A DNA stretch of 64,000 nucleotides from Ignavibacteriaceae bacterium (lineage in GTDB: Bacteria; Bacteroidota; Ignavibacteria; Ignavibacteriales; Ignavibacteriaceae): contig JACZKK010000039.1 in the NCBI GenBank assembly GCA_014860115.1, positions 1 to 64,000 of the forward strand. The letters are read 5' to 3'. The notes under the pieces are model-generated. The model saw nothing but the letters and a program-made list of their open reading frames with translations, searched no databases and was not told the origin of the DNA. Shown one piece after another: positions 44,827-53,433 of the stretch. Each line of letters starts with the position of its first letter. Positions within the stretch are counted from its first letter, which is position 1. Both the position numbers and the translations under genes were made by a program.

Positions 44827-44877
44827 CTCAAAAAGTAAGACAAAATACTTTCCTTCCCTCCGGTTTTTCTTTCTTAG
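44827..44877 (+). pseudogene. HNH endonuclease 3' end, remnant 4
   Basis: LKK-stop-DKILSFPPVFLS-stop, i.e. the last codons of the remnants above with a stop where Ser was. Only about 50 bases survive, 95 bases after the ATPase gene. The reading is supported by the near-identical ATACTTTCCTTCCCTCCG shared with remnant 2. Confidence 0.5.
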
Positions 44878-44995
44878 ATTCCGGACAAGCCGGAATGACC
44901 CGTCTTCACCGCCTTTGGCGGATTCGCCGGGCAGGCAGGCGTAGATTCCGGATACCCGCAATTGCGGGACAAGTAAAGTCAGGAATGACACGGTA
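44878..44995. repeat. Cluster of palindromic repeats
   Basis: GATTCCGGACAAGCCGGAATGA, CGCCTTTGGCGG, and CCCGCAATTGCGGG with neighbours. No gene between 44732 and 45071 besides the HNH remnant. Confidence 0.7.
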
Positions 44996-45020
44996 GAGAT
45001 AAAAGTTTTTCATTTCATAA

Positions 45021-45048
45021 AAAAGCCTTCCGTCTGCAGAAGGCTTTT
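45021..45048. terminator. Bidirectional terminator
   Basis: AAAAGCCTTC - 8-base loop - GAAGGCTTTT, 23 bases beyond the end of the minus-strand DUF4234 gene, with T-rich flank on that strand. Confidence 0.88.
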
Positions 45049-45071
45049 AAAATCAAACTATAGTTCACAGT

Positions 45072-45410
45072 TTATACAGTCGCGGTAACCTGCTGGTCTG
45101 CTTTTTTATTCATTTCAGACTGAACAATAAACCACACTGCCGGTGAAAAGACGAGCCACAGAACAAACAGAAGCCATTTGTTAAAATTATCGGAAGAAAT
45201 TTTTTCATAAAGCTCTGAGAATTTATAATATGAATAAAAAGCACCGAATGGAATGAAAAGCAGAACCGTCCACAGTCCCGGCGATGCTGATGCATCCTTA
45301 CCTACAAATTTCATTTCTTCAGAAATTTTGTAGAACCAATAGATCACATAAATACCAAGGGTTATTATTACTAACCCAATCTGCCCGATCATGTTTCGTT
45401 TTTTTATCAT
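45072..45410 (-). CDS. DUF4234 membrane protein
   Basis: A 112-residue protein with three hydrophobic helices (IGQIGLVIITLGIYVIYWFY, GLWTVLLFIPFGAFYSYY and WLLFVLWLVFSPAVWFIV). The start MIKKRNMIGQIGLV.ITLGIY with tryptophan-rich loops matches the DUF4234 family of small inner-membrane proteins of unknown function. CATTAGGAGG lies in front of the start at 45410. It ends next to a terminator. Nothing in the neighbourhood points to a role. Confidence 0.85.
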   Translation of the reverse strand: MIKKRNMIGQIGLVIITLGIYVIYWFYKISEEMKFVGKDASASPGLWTVLLFIPFGAFYSYYKFSELYEKISSDNFNKWLLFVLWLVFSPAVWFIVQSEMNKKADQQVTATV

Positions 45411-45623
45411 TTACCAGCCTCCTAATGTGATGAAGATTAATGATTGAAGATATTCATAAACAAATCTGAACATCCTGCTTTAAAAGATAGCAATGACAGA
45501 ATGCGAATCAAATATCAGGATTAATTTCCTGGGGTAGTTTATGACAATACAAATAAAATAATATTACACCCTCTCTCTTTTAGCGTATAAGATTTTTGAT
45601 CAGAGTCCGGAAATGCAAATAAA

Positions 45624-46076
45624 TTAATAATCTATTGTAAAGATTCTTCCTTTAGTAAAGTTGAAAAACTTTTCTTTGTCAGCCACGCTTATCCCTTCAG
45701 CCAGATCTTCAGGTGTCTTGCCTGCGGCTTTCAGGCAGGTTGGGCAAGCCATAATGGTTATTCCTTTATTAAGCAGGTTTTGTATTAGTGTTTTTGAGCT
45801 TGCAAAAGGTTCTAAAGTCAGATCAGGTGAGTCTTTAAGCACTACATCAATACCGGTAATGTCAATGTAAAGAATGACATCTTTATCGGCGCTCATTCTA
45901 TCTGCCATTGTTAAACCCATAAGCATTCTGTGGGGGTCGTCTGTTCCGTGACTTATATGAATGAATACTCCGTCTCTCACTTGTTCCTGAACTGCTTTGC
46001 TTTCAGTATGCTGGGCGCAGGTCAGAAAAGCCATTGACATAGCTAGAATTAATACGGACGTTAAAAAGTTTTTCAT
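45624..46076 (-). CDS. DsrE-family lipoprotein
   Basis: A 150-residue lipoprotein (AFLTC, Cys20). The mature part is a DsrE/DsrF-like fold: GVFIHISHGTDDPHRMLMGL, DVILYIDITGIDVVL, LLNKGITIMACPTCLKAAGK. The cysteine pair in ACPTC could be the active site for sulfur or redox transfer. Family members carry sulfur in the cytoplasm or periplasm; here export to the periplasm is indicated. The substrate is not known. Confidence 0.85.
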   Translation of the reverse strand: MKNFLTSVLILAMSMAFLTCAQHTESKAVQEQVRDGVFIHISHGTDDPHRMLMGLTMADRMSADKDVILYIDITGIDVVLKDSPDLTLEPFASSKTLIQNLLNKGITIMACPTCLKAAGKTPEDLAEGISVADKEKFFNFTKGRIFTIDY

Positions 46077-46223
46077 TTTATTGTTCCTCTATTTTTGAGT
46101 TATTGATAAAACAAAAAGTATGCTTTTAAAAGAAGAATATCAATTAACAATGGGCAAGTGTTGATTGACATAGTTTGATTTTCCGGATAGAATTTTCTGA
46201 CTCAATGCTTGATCTGAATGGCC

Positions 46224-46323
46224 CGTCATCACTTCTTTACGCCGGACAGGCAATCGTAGATTCCGGATTCTTGCAAAACGGGTCGGTCTACGTCCTGCCT
46301 TCGGCAGGTAAACCGGAATGACA
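46224..46323. repeat. Palindromic repeat
   Basis: The region carries GTAGATTCCGGATTC, CGTCCTGCCTTCGGCAGG and a closing ACCGGAATGAC, paired with a start near GTCATCACTTCTTTACGCCGG. It is of the dispersed type and lies between the two minus-strand genes. Confidence 0.65.
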
Positions 46324-46343
46324 AGACTGGAGATTTTATAGAA

Positions 46344-46805
46344 CTACAAAAATTTTACAAATACTTTTGCAAGATAATCCTCGTATTCTTTCCCGAATTT
46401 CTCCTGCAGGTATTTATACTCCCGTTTAATCAGAAAAGAAAAAAGAACGTAATTTATAATTAGCGTAGTTAAAGCAAGCCAGGAGTTAAACAGCAGGCAT
46501 ATTCCGGGAATAATAAAAATAAGGTAAGCGGCATACATCGGATTCCTGAAAATTTTGTAGAGTCCATCGGTCATAAGCTTACCACTGCTGAAAGATTTAA
46601 GCACTTTTCTTCCACAGCTAATTACCATCAGCACCCCGATAAAGATCATTATCGCACCGGCTATTGCAAGAGAAGTATAATTATTGTTGGCTATTTTAAA
46701 TTCTTCTCCGCTTAAATATGTTATAACTATTGCAAGTCCCAGATACAAAAATGTTGGTGCGGCAATGAAAGGCGCAACTCCAAGAACATTCATATTTTTA
46801 TTCAT
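46344..46805 (-). CDS. Isoprenylcysteine carboxyl methyltransferase-family protein
   Basis: A 153-residue protein with about four membrane helices. The C-terminal half carries the family signature LMTDGLYKIFRNPMYAAYLIF and EYKYLQEKFGKEYEDYLAKV. In bacteria such membrane methyltransferases (ICMT/PEMT-like) use S-adenosylmethionine on phospholipids or small hydrophobic substrates. The substrate is not known. Confidence 0.88.
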   Translation of the reverse strand: MNKNMNVLGVAPFIAAPTFLYLGLAIVITYLSGEEFKIANNNYTSLAIAGAIMIFIGVLMVISCGRKVLKSFSSGKLMTDGLYKIFRNPMYAAYLIFIIPGICLLFNSWLALTTLIINYVLFSFLIKREYKYLQEKFGKEYEDYLAKVFVKFL

Positions 46806-47152
46806 TCGCAGTTAATCCTCTTTTTTTTATATCCTAATTTTGAATTGGGCAAAACATAAACCGAAAAGCACTCAGATAAAAGTTGGATATTAGGTGGTTT
46901 TGTTTAGCATCAGCCGTGAATTTGCCCGAAAGGATTTTAATTCATCATTTAATTTCTTTTTCTCCCCGGGAATCGGGTTTGCAAAATAAAAAAACTCGGG
47001 GTCCTTTGTAAAAAATCTCTCGCCAAACTTTAAAAACTTACCGTTAATCCTAAATGGTTTGAATCTCTGCTTCGGGCAGATTAAGTTTTTTACCGATTGG
47101 GTGAGTTATAATTCAACCAACTATTTAACAACAATTTATTTTGGAGGTATAT
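46806..47152. other. Gap without recognisable gene
   Basis: About 350 bases between the methyltransferase and TPR genes, AT-rich, with no convincing open frame, repeat or hairpin apart from the ribosome binding site (TTTGGAGG) near 47140-47150. Confidence 0.5.
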
Positions 47153-48625
47153 ATGCAAAAATATTTTTCAAACGCAGGATTTATATTAGCAGTAATTCTG
47201 TTTGCTGTTTTATTAATATCCGGATGCGCAAGACAAACAGACGAAGATAAGATAGCTGTTACAACAATGTCATCAGAAGCCAAAGATGACTTTCTGAAGG
47301 GCCGGGAACTTTTTGAAAAGCTGCGTCAGCGTGAATCTCTTCAATACTTCGAAAATGCTTTTTCAAAAGATAACACGTTCGCAATGGCATATTATTATCA
47401 CACACTTGCAAATCCCACCAACAAAGGATTTTTTGAAGACCTTAACAAAGCTGTTGAATCTTCAGCCAAGGCTTCTGAAGGAGAAAGGCTGATTATTCTT
47501 GCATTAAAAGCCGGCGTAGATGGAAATCAAAAATTGCAGGAAGAGCATTTAATAAAATTAGTTGAGCTTTACCCGAATGATGAAAGAGCGCACGGACAGC
47601 TTGGTCAGTTTTATTTCGGACTGCAGAAGTACGATCTTGCAGTTGAGCATCTTAAAAAATCAACGGAGATAGCTCCGAATTATACATCTTCATACAACAT
47701 GCTTGGCTATTCTTACAGGAACCTAGAAAATTATAATGAAGCGGAAAAAGCATTTAAGAAATACATTGAGCTCATTCCCGATGATCCGAATCCGTATGAC
47801 TCTTACGCCGAAATGCTTTCCAAGGTGGGAAGATATGACGAATCAATCGAACAATATAAAAAAGCACTTGAAGTCAATCCGGGTTTTTTCAATTCTTATA
47901 TGGGGATATCCAACAACCTTACATATCTGAACAGATATGATGAAGCAGTCGCTAATTGCGATAAGGCTTATGATATTGCAAAGAACGACGGCGAAAAACG
48001 GTTTGCACTCTTCACAAAAGCAGTCGCGTACGTTGACGCAGGCAAAACAGATAATGCGCTGGCAGAAATACAGAAGCAATTTGACCTTGCAAGAAACATT
48101 AATGATGCCGGAGCGATGACGGGTGATTTAAATGTTATGGGCAATATTCTTTTTGAGGCTGGCAGGTTCGATGAAGCAAAAATAAAATTTGAAGAAGCAT
48201 TATCTATTATGAACGCATCGAATCTAGCCGGGGAGGTTAAGGATAATAACAGAAGACTCAATCTTTATAATATGGGAAGAATTGCTTTGATGAAGGGAAA
48301 TATTTCAGAAGCAAAAATGTTTGCTGATAAATTTATCGCCGGCGCAGAAGAGAAAAACAACACCTTCCAGATCTGGCTAGCACACTCACTTAACGGATTA
48401 ATTGCCTTACAGGATAAGGATTATAAGAAAGCAGTAAGCGAATTTGAAAAATCAAGCCAGCAGAATCCGCAGACATTTTATTTTATGGCATTAGCTTACG
48501 CCGGTGATGGCAATAGCTCAGAGGCAAAAAGATTCGCAGATAAATGTGCAAACTTTAACCCGCTGATTAACTTAAATCAGGCTTTCGTTAGAAATAAAGC
48601 TAAAGAAATGTCTGCAACTTTATAG
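47153..48625 (+). CDS. TPR-repeat lipoprotein (stress/assembly scaffold type)
   Basis: A 490-residue lipoprotein (ISGC, Cys25). It has about nine tetratricopeptide units, clear examples being AHGQLGQFYFGLQKYDLAVEHLKK, then YNMLGYSYRNLENYNEAEKAF and SYAEMLSKVGRYDESIEQYKKA (positions from about 150 to 260), with more toward the C-terminus. Such TPR arrays act as protein-binding scaffolds in the periplasm or outer membrane. The start at 47153 is supported by GGAGG; an ATG at 47141 is in the leader. Single gene. Confidence 0.85.
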   Translation: MQKYFSNAGFILAVILFAVLLISGCARQTDEDKIAVTTMSSEAKDDFLKGRELFEKLRQRESLQYFENAFSKDNTFAMAYYYHTLANPTNKGFFEDLNKAVESSAKASEGERLIILALKAGVDGNQKLQEEHLIKLVELYPNDERAHGQLGQFYFGLQKYDLAVEHLKKSTEIAPNYTSSYNMLGYSYRNLENYNEAEKAFKKYIELIPDDPNPYDSYAEMLSKVGRYDESIEQYKKALEVNPGFFNSYMGISNNLTYLNRYDEAVANCDKAYDIAKNDGEKRFALFTKAVAYVDAGKTDNALAEIQKQFDLARNINDAGAMTGDLNVMGNILFEAGRFDEAKIKFEEALSIMNASNLAGEVKDNNRRLNLYNMGRIALMKGNISEAKMFADKFIAGAEEKNNTFQIWLAHSLNGLIALQDKDYKKAVSEFEKSSQQNPQTFYFMALAYAGDGNSSEAKRFADKCANFNPLINLNQAFVRNKAKEMSATL

Positions 48626-48769
48626 AATCTTTACGGGCAGGATAAAAATTCTGCCCGATTCTTTACCTAAGCATGTGATATCGTTGCCGACAAATAAATT
48701 TCTACCCGCGGATGGGTTTTATCACCCGCTGTTTGATAAATTACTTGAGGATGTCTGATCCTCCTTCGT

Positions 48770-48945
48770 TCATTAGGCTACACATAGACGATTCTGTCCT
48801 CGTTTCACTTCGGTCTTAATTTCGGCGAGGTAAAAACGTCTCCAATTTGTTTCGTTGGGGCAAGCAAGCCGGAACCACATGCTGGATAGATTCTAGTTTA
48901 GCGGGAGATTGCTTCCCCCGCCAATTGCCGGAGCGCAATGACCGG
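48770..48945. repeat. Palindromic repeat cluster
   Basis: GACGATTCTGTCCTCG with CGAGGTAAAAACGTC flanks, then GGGAGATTGCTTCCCCCG and GCCGGAGCGCAATGAC. The 48626-48996 gap holds no gene. Confidence 0.6.
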
Positions 48946-48996
48946 ATGGAAAATAGATTTCGGATTCAGTATTGGGCTGTATATTATTAGTTTAAT

Positions 48997-49587
48997 TTAC
49001 CAGGCATAGCCGATATCAAACCTCAGTGCAGGTGCGAAGCCATCGTAGTCATCAAAATCTTCATCATCACTTTCACCTGTAAAGAAGTAATAATCCGCTC
49101 CGATACCCAGACCAATTGCAAACTGGTCGCCGGGAAACCACTGCCAGCCCACCAATCCGCCTACAGAAGTTATCGAGAGTGTTTCATCATCTTCATCATT
49201 AGTAAGGCTGTTGTAAGAAAAATTCGGCGCGATATAAAACCCCCGCAAATTTTTTCCTGTGGGATAAAACCTTGCTTCAGCATTTACACCAAAGCCGCTG
49301 ATACCTTTTGGTGTTGGAAACTGAATACCTCCGCCAATTGCAGCACCATCGCTTATTTTATGAAAGTAAGAAATGTTGTAGAAGAGTAAAAACTTCAGCG
49401 GGTTGATTACTATCAAACTGCTACGGGGGGTAATGTCTTCAGTCTCTGAGATGATGACGGATTCAGTATAGATTGTATCCCCAGTTTCCGGATCAATAGT
49501 CCATTTTTTTTCGCCAGTCTTCTCCTGTCCAAAAGATGATGTGAGCAGCGCAAATACGACTATCATAGTTATTGATAAAGTCTTCAT
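48997..49587 (-). CDS. Outer-membrane beta-barrel protein
   Basis: A 196-residue protein with signal peptide (MKTLSITMIVVFALLTSSFGQ). A short acidic linker (DPETGDTIYTESVIISETED) precedes strands such as SSLIVINPLKFLLFYNISYF, FIAPNFSYNSL-like segments and QFAIGLGIGADYYFF, ending in RFDIGYAW. Length and pattern fit an 8-strand barrel of the DUF3575/OprD-like kind, without a certain family. Single gene with long flanks. Confidence 0.78.
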   Translation of the reverse strand: MKTLSITMIVVFALLTSSFGQEKTGEKKWTIDPETGDTIYTESVIISETEDITPRSSLIVINPLKFLLFYNISYFHKISDGAAIGGGIQFPTPKGISGFGVNAEARFYPTGKNLRGFYIAPNFSYNSLTNDEDDETLSITSVGGLVGWQWFPGDQFAIGLGIGADYYFFTGESDDEDFDDYDGFAPALRFDIGYAW

Positions 49588-49934
49588 TAGAATAACTCCT
49601 TTATAATATTTGATGATATAAATTACAAAGAGAAAGCTTTCAAGAGAAATGCCATTTCATTTATAACTGATTATCGGTCTTTAAAAGAGATAAATGATTT
49701 TATATTCATTAATGATTTAATGATTGATGCAGCAGGTACTATTCTTTATACGGTGTGTGAATAGTATAACACACAAAAATGTTTATGATAAGTTCCCGAC
49801 AGAACTCTTACCCATTAATCCTTACTGCTCTTATATACTGCCTATCATCAAAATCATCCGCATATAATATATTAATAGAATTCCAGACCCATCATCTTTA
49901 GTTTTCTTCCAGCAATTATAAAAGGAGATCTAAA
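49588..49934. other. Gap without recognisable gene
   Basis: About 350 bases, AT-rich, between divergently oriented genes. A ribosome binding site (AAAAGGAG) lies right before the next start. No clear hairpin, repeat or frame. Confidence 0.5.
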
Positions 49935-50348
49935 ATGAAAAAGGCATTGATAATAGTCCAGAATAATAACAATACTACAAAAAAGTTTGGTGAAGAGATT
50001 GCAAACTTTTTACTTATCAGGGGGCTCGCTGCTGAACTAATCCCGATCAACAGCTTTGAGCCGAAAAAGCTGGAAGGCGCTGATTATCTTCTGCTCAGCG
50101 GTGCCAGTAATGGAATTTTTTTTTCGCGGACGGATAATGAGTGGATAAACTTTGTTAAAAGACTCCCAACACTTAATGGAATAAAGACAGCTCTTTTTGC
50201 CACGTATAAAATCTTTCCGGGCGGGATGTTTAGAAAAATGAAAAGATACCTTCGTGAAAAAACAGATAATCTTGCTTTCACATTTAAATCAAGTGATGGT
50301 TCTCTTTCTGTGTCTGATAAGCTCAATCTGAATGATTTTATAAGATAA
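49935..50348 (+). CDS. Flavodoxin-like domain protein
   Basis: A 137-residue protein. The N-terminus KKALIIVQNNNNTTKKFGEEI places a flavodoxin-type phosphate loop (here QNNNNTTK, less glycine/serine-rich than usual). Next come EGADYLLLSGASNG and TALFATYKIFPGG. By fold it would bind FMN or a similar phosphate ligand, but the altered loop makes FMN binding uncertain. Good ribosome binding site (AAAGGAG). Function is unknown. Confidence 0.75.
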   Translation: MKKALIIVQNNNNTTKKFGEEIANFLLIRGLAAELIPINSFEPKKLEGADYLLLSGASNGIFFSRTDNEWINFVKRLPTLNGIKTALFATYKIFPGGMFRKMKRYLREKTDNLAFTFKSSDGSLSVSDKLNLNDFIR

Positions 50349-50405
50349 AGATTTCGGGTGAAGCTATTTATTTTGCCGGGTGAGTTTTTTATAACGGCGC
50401 TGGTT

Positions 50406-51419
50406 CTATGAACAAAATTCGCCGTTTCGAATCAGAAATTTTTTGGTTCCATCGGCAAATGACACTTCAATAGTGGGTGCGTAAAATAGAAAATCCCTGT
50501 GAATCTGTGAGTGATTATTTCCGCCGCCGGGAAAATCTGCATTATTTCCAAATGCAATATGGGCGGTGCCGAGTGCTTTTTCATCTTCAAGCATATTACC
50601 TGTAATACGCGCCCCGGGATTAACACCTATTCCAAGCTCACCGATTACTCTCGCCTCTTCATCAACGCTTGAAAGTTGTTCAACCATGTTCGCCAGCTTT
50701 TCATCTTCGCACTCAAACTTTGTGATTCTTCCTTTGTGTAAAAAAACTTTCAGCGATTGCTTAAGTAAGCCGATATCACCAATGCTTGCATCAAAAACGA
50801 CAACTCCCGATGCTTTAGTTTCAACCGGTGCGCAGTAAATTTCTCCGCAAGGAAGATTGCACATCTCGCCCGCAATTACTCCAATGTCGCCGGTAAATAT
50901 TCTGTTCTTATCACCAAGCATCAAATCAGTCCCCGCACCGGTAGTTATGTGAAGTAGCTCTGCGCCCTTTAGTTCACTAATAAGTAAATCAGCAGTTGAT
51001 TTCATAGTAAAGAAATCAACATTAACAGAACGCAGCATCATATCTTCCGTTATACCTGGCATATGCCCCATTTTTATCTTTTTGTTCTCCTCCACTTTAA
51101 ATATCCATTTTATCCGGAATGATATTTCTTCCGGAAATGCTTTAATAATATTCAGCACTATAGATTTTCCAGCCAAAAGATCTTCAAGCTTTGTGGGAAT
51201 TTCGTTAAGAGGACGATCACTGTTTTTTATTTCATATAATTCAACACGGCCCCCTTTTTCAGCAGCAGCAAGTTTGAAAGCATTCGCTATTGGTAAACTA
51301 TAAGAGTCGGTTAAGATTAATGTGTTATCGTTTTGGTTAAGATTAAAAAGATATTCCAACGAGCCTGAAGCGGCAGAAAGGAGTTTGTTCTGAGTTTCCA
51401 TTGAAGATTTTCCAAACAT
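50406..51419 (-). CDS. M29-family aminopeptidase
   Basis: A 337-residue protein resembling thermophilic aminopeptidase T. The metal-ligand regions are GEIYCAPVETKASG (first Glu), IGELGIGVNPGAR (second Glu) and TAHIAFGNNADFPGGGN followed by HSQIHRDFLF (His, Tyr/His and Asp). By family it removes N-terminal residues from peptides using two metal ions. I place the start at ATG 51419; a TTG ten codons upstream (51449) is in frame, and neither has a ribosome binding site. The chain is somewhat short for M29 (usually about 370-410 residues). Confidence 0.82.
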   Translation of the reverse strand: MFGKSSMETQNKLLSAASGSLEYLFNLNQNDNTLILTDSYSLPIANAFKLAAAEKGGRVELYEIKNSDRPLNEIPTKLEDLLAGKSIVLNIIKAFPEEISFRIKWIFKVEENKKIKMGHMPGITEDMMLRSVNVDFFTMKSTADLLISELKGAELLHITTGAGTDLMLGDKNRIFTGDIGVIAGEMCNLPCGEIYCAPVETKASGVVVFDASIGDIGLLKQSLKVFLHKGRITKFECEDEKLANMVEQLSSVDEEARVIGELGIGVNPGARITGNMLEDEKALGTAHIAFGNNADFPGGGNNHSQIHRDFLFYAPTIEVSFADGTKKFLIRNGEFCS

Positions 51420-51633
51420 TATAAATTCTGACGATTCAAAACTAAGCAAGACAGACTTAATTAATCTTGAAAATTAATTTCTCATTATCTGCAATTTTTA
51501 CCCGGGCTCTAATTTTTTCCATTCTTAAACTTATTTTTCCCTCCTTCATTATAAAAGAGCGCTGAGGCGCTTTCTTTATTAATATCTAATCGAAATTAAT
51601 GATAACTTTTATCCATTTCAAAAGGAGCATACA

Positions 51634-52065
51634 ATGAAAACTTTATTCACTGTGTTATTGACGCTTCTTGTTGTGCATACTCTGTCAGCACAAGCATCCG
51701 ACTTCCCTGCAGAAAAAAAATCTGTAATTGTTGATAACCTTACCGTGGGAATCGAGTCCGACAATTCTGGTTTACATACCAGTTCAGCGCTGGTAATGTA
51801 TGATCTTATTAATGAATCCTATCTTGAAAGCAGCGACGCATCAAAGGTAATGATTCCTCTTCTTAAACTTTTGAACGAAGGCAAAACCAATGAAGAGAGA
51901 ATTGCTGCGGCGGTTGCACTGTACAAGCTGGGCAATCCAATTGGTATTTATCGTTTAAGGGGTGTTGCTGTTTTTGATGATAACGAAAAAGTAGCCACGG
52001 TTTGCAAAAATTTATATTACACTTATCACAAACTTCATGGGACAGAATACTTAGCAAGCTTCTGA
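51634..52065 (+). CDS. Exported protein with HEAT-like helices, 143 residues
   Basis: Signal peptide (MKTLFTVLLTLLVVHTLSAQ) followed by helices such as SSALVMYDLINESYL, MIPLLKLLNEGKTNEERIAAAVALYKLGN and CKNLYYTYHKLHGTEYL. The pattern of paired helices resembles a HEAT-type repeat. Secreted to the periplasm; function unknown. A good ribosome binding site (AAAAGGAG) and a terminator frame it as a monocistronic gene. Confidence 0.75.
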   Translation: MKTLFTVLLTLLVVHTLSAQASDFPAEKKSVIVDNLTVGIESDNSGLHTSSALVMYDLINESYLESSDASKVMIPLLKLLNEGKTNEERIAAAVALYKLGNPIGIYRLRGVAVFDDNEKVATVCKNLYYTYHKLHGTEYLASF

Positions 52066-52093
52066 TAAGCAGAAGACGATCATACAATTAGCT

Positions 52094-52127
52094 AAAAGCA
52101 GTCAGGGAAAATTCCTGGCTGCCTTTA
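52094..52127 (+). terminator. Terminator-like hairpin
   Basis: GCAG-t-CAGG - loop - CCTG-g-CTGC followed by CTTTA; it lies 30 bases past the HEAT-like gene. Confidence 0.65.
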
Positions 52128-52191
52128 TACTATTACTATAAATCAATTGCTCTCTTCGGCCACTTAACAAAATTCAGGATTAATTATTTTG

Positions 52192-53385
52192 TTAAATTTT
52201 TCTTTTTATTTCCACAACTTTGTTGCGACTGTAATCCATTACGCCAATCATTAATCCAGCAGTAACAACGATTGCGCCCGCAATCTGGAAAACGGTAACT
52301 TCCTTGCCGAAGAGGATCATAATAAACGGAAGCAGGGCAAGATAAACATTGGTGTATGGGACCCAGAAGTGAGCTGAAAACCTCGATAGTTTAAAGAACC
52401 CAAAGCTATAAATGTAACCCGTTAAACCCGCGGCAATAACAAAGAGAATTGGAAGCCAGTTGTTTGGCAGGATGCTTCCCTCAAACAGTGAAAAGAACCT
52501 GTTGTATTCAGTGGTTTTAATAATTTTTTTTATAGTAGCTTCTTCATCGGTGGAAATATTGTTGCCCAGAACATATTTATCACCAGAAAGTGTGTAAAAG
52601 TTTAATAATACTTCCTTTTTGTAATCATCGGTTTTAGCCAGGATTCTTTCATTAAACTCTTTAACATTAATTGAAGTCGGCATGTTTGCATGTAGAACAT
52701 TGCCGACAAGGGGCATTATAAAAATTGCAAGAGAGATGAAAATCATTTTCCAGACTTCACGCCAGAATACAAGTGCGTTTGGTCCAACACCCGTCAATGC
52801 GGTCTGAACAGTTTTGTTATTGAGAACTTGCTGCGAAAGAAGACAGCAATTAATGATTACTATCCAGATAACCGCCGTCGAGTCAAGCACTGTTTTAGGA
52901 TCTACACCCGAACCGATTAAATGTGGTATGTGTGGTACCGCCAATCCTATTATTACCAGAATAATTCCGATCCAATGTACTCTACGAATGGGGGCGTTGA
53001 AAAGAAGCTTCCCGAAAAACGGAAGAAAGGCAAGGTAAACGTTGATGTAAGGTGCGAAGATGTGTGGCGAATAATACCTAGGCAAATAAAAGAACCCGAT
53101 GTTTTCAATAACTCCGGTGAATGCGCAGATTATAATTGTAGAAAGCGAAATAAATCCGGGCCAAAGAAGTTTAGCGGGCTTACCACGGATTAATTCAACA
53201 GCAACAGCAATTACTGCCCAGGCAAGTTTTGATATTTCCCTCCACCAAGTCATGACTCCGGGAGAAATATCTATTTTATTACCTCCGGTAAAATCAGGCT
53301 GGTTGCCCATCCAGTTAAGCAGATATTGGCCACCAAGCCCTCCATTGATAATGAGAAGCCAAACTATTATAACAATCCATTCCAA
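52192..53385 (-). CDS. EamA-like transporter with an inserted domain
   Basis: A 397-residue membrane protein built of two similar halves, each with about five helices. The halves share the pattern (WWREISKLAW / FWREVWKMIF) and (IFAPYINVYLAFLPFF / FWVPYTNVYLALLPFI), as in drug/metabolite exporters of the EamA type. About 85 residues (near 228-312) are inserted in the second half between two helices and are polar, with no homologue recognised. The start is TTG at 53385, the first possible one after an in-frame stop; SD is absent. Substrate unknown. Confidence 0.75.
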   Translation of the reverse strand: MEWIVIIVWLLIINGGLGGQYLLNWMGNQPDFTGGNKIDISPGVMTWWREISKLAWAVIAVAVELIRGKPAKLLWPGFISLSTIIICAFTGVIENIGFFYLPRYYSPHIFAPYINVYLAFLPFFGKLLFNAPIRRVHWIGIILVIIGLAVPHIPHLIGSGVDPKTVLDSTAVIWIVIINCCLLSQQVLNNKTVQTALTGVGPNALVFWREVWKMIFISLAIFIMPLVGNVLHANMPTSINVKEFNERILAKTDDYKKEVLLNFYTLSGDKYVLGNNISTDEEATIKKIIKTTEYNRFFSLFEGSILPNNWLPILFVIAAGLTGYIYSFGFFKLSRFSAHFWVPYTNVYLALLPFIMILFGKEVTVFQIAGAIVVTAGLMIGVMDYSRNKVVEIKRKI

Positions 53386-53433
53386 GAAACTTAATGACCC
53401 TTATGTTTTTTCGTCCAGGAAAAACCCCAACAA

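Noticed and set aside
39533..44877. Integron gene-cassette array with attC-like sites
   Set aside because: The repeated element reads as coding sequence of an HNH gene end, keeps codon-level similarity and lacks attC core sites; no integrase is present in the window.
45715..45750. A palindromic repeat in the DsrE gene (CCTGCGGCTTTCAGGCAGG)
   Set aside because: It falls exactly on the ACPTCLKAAG functional segment expected in DsrE-like proteins, so it is probably native sequence rather than an insertion.
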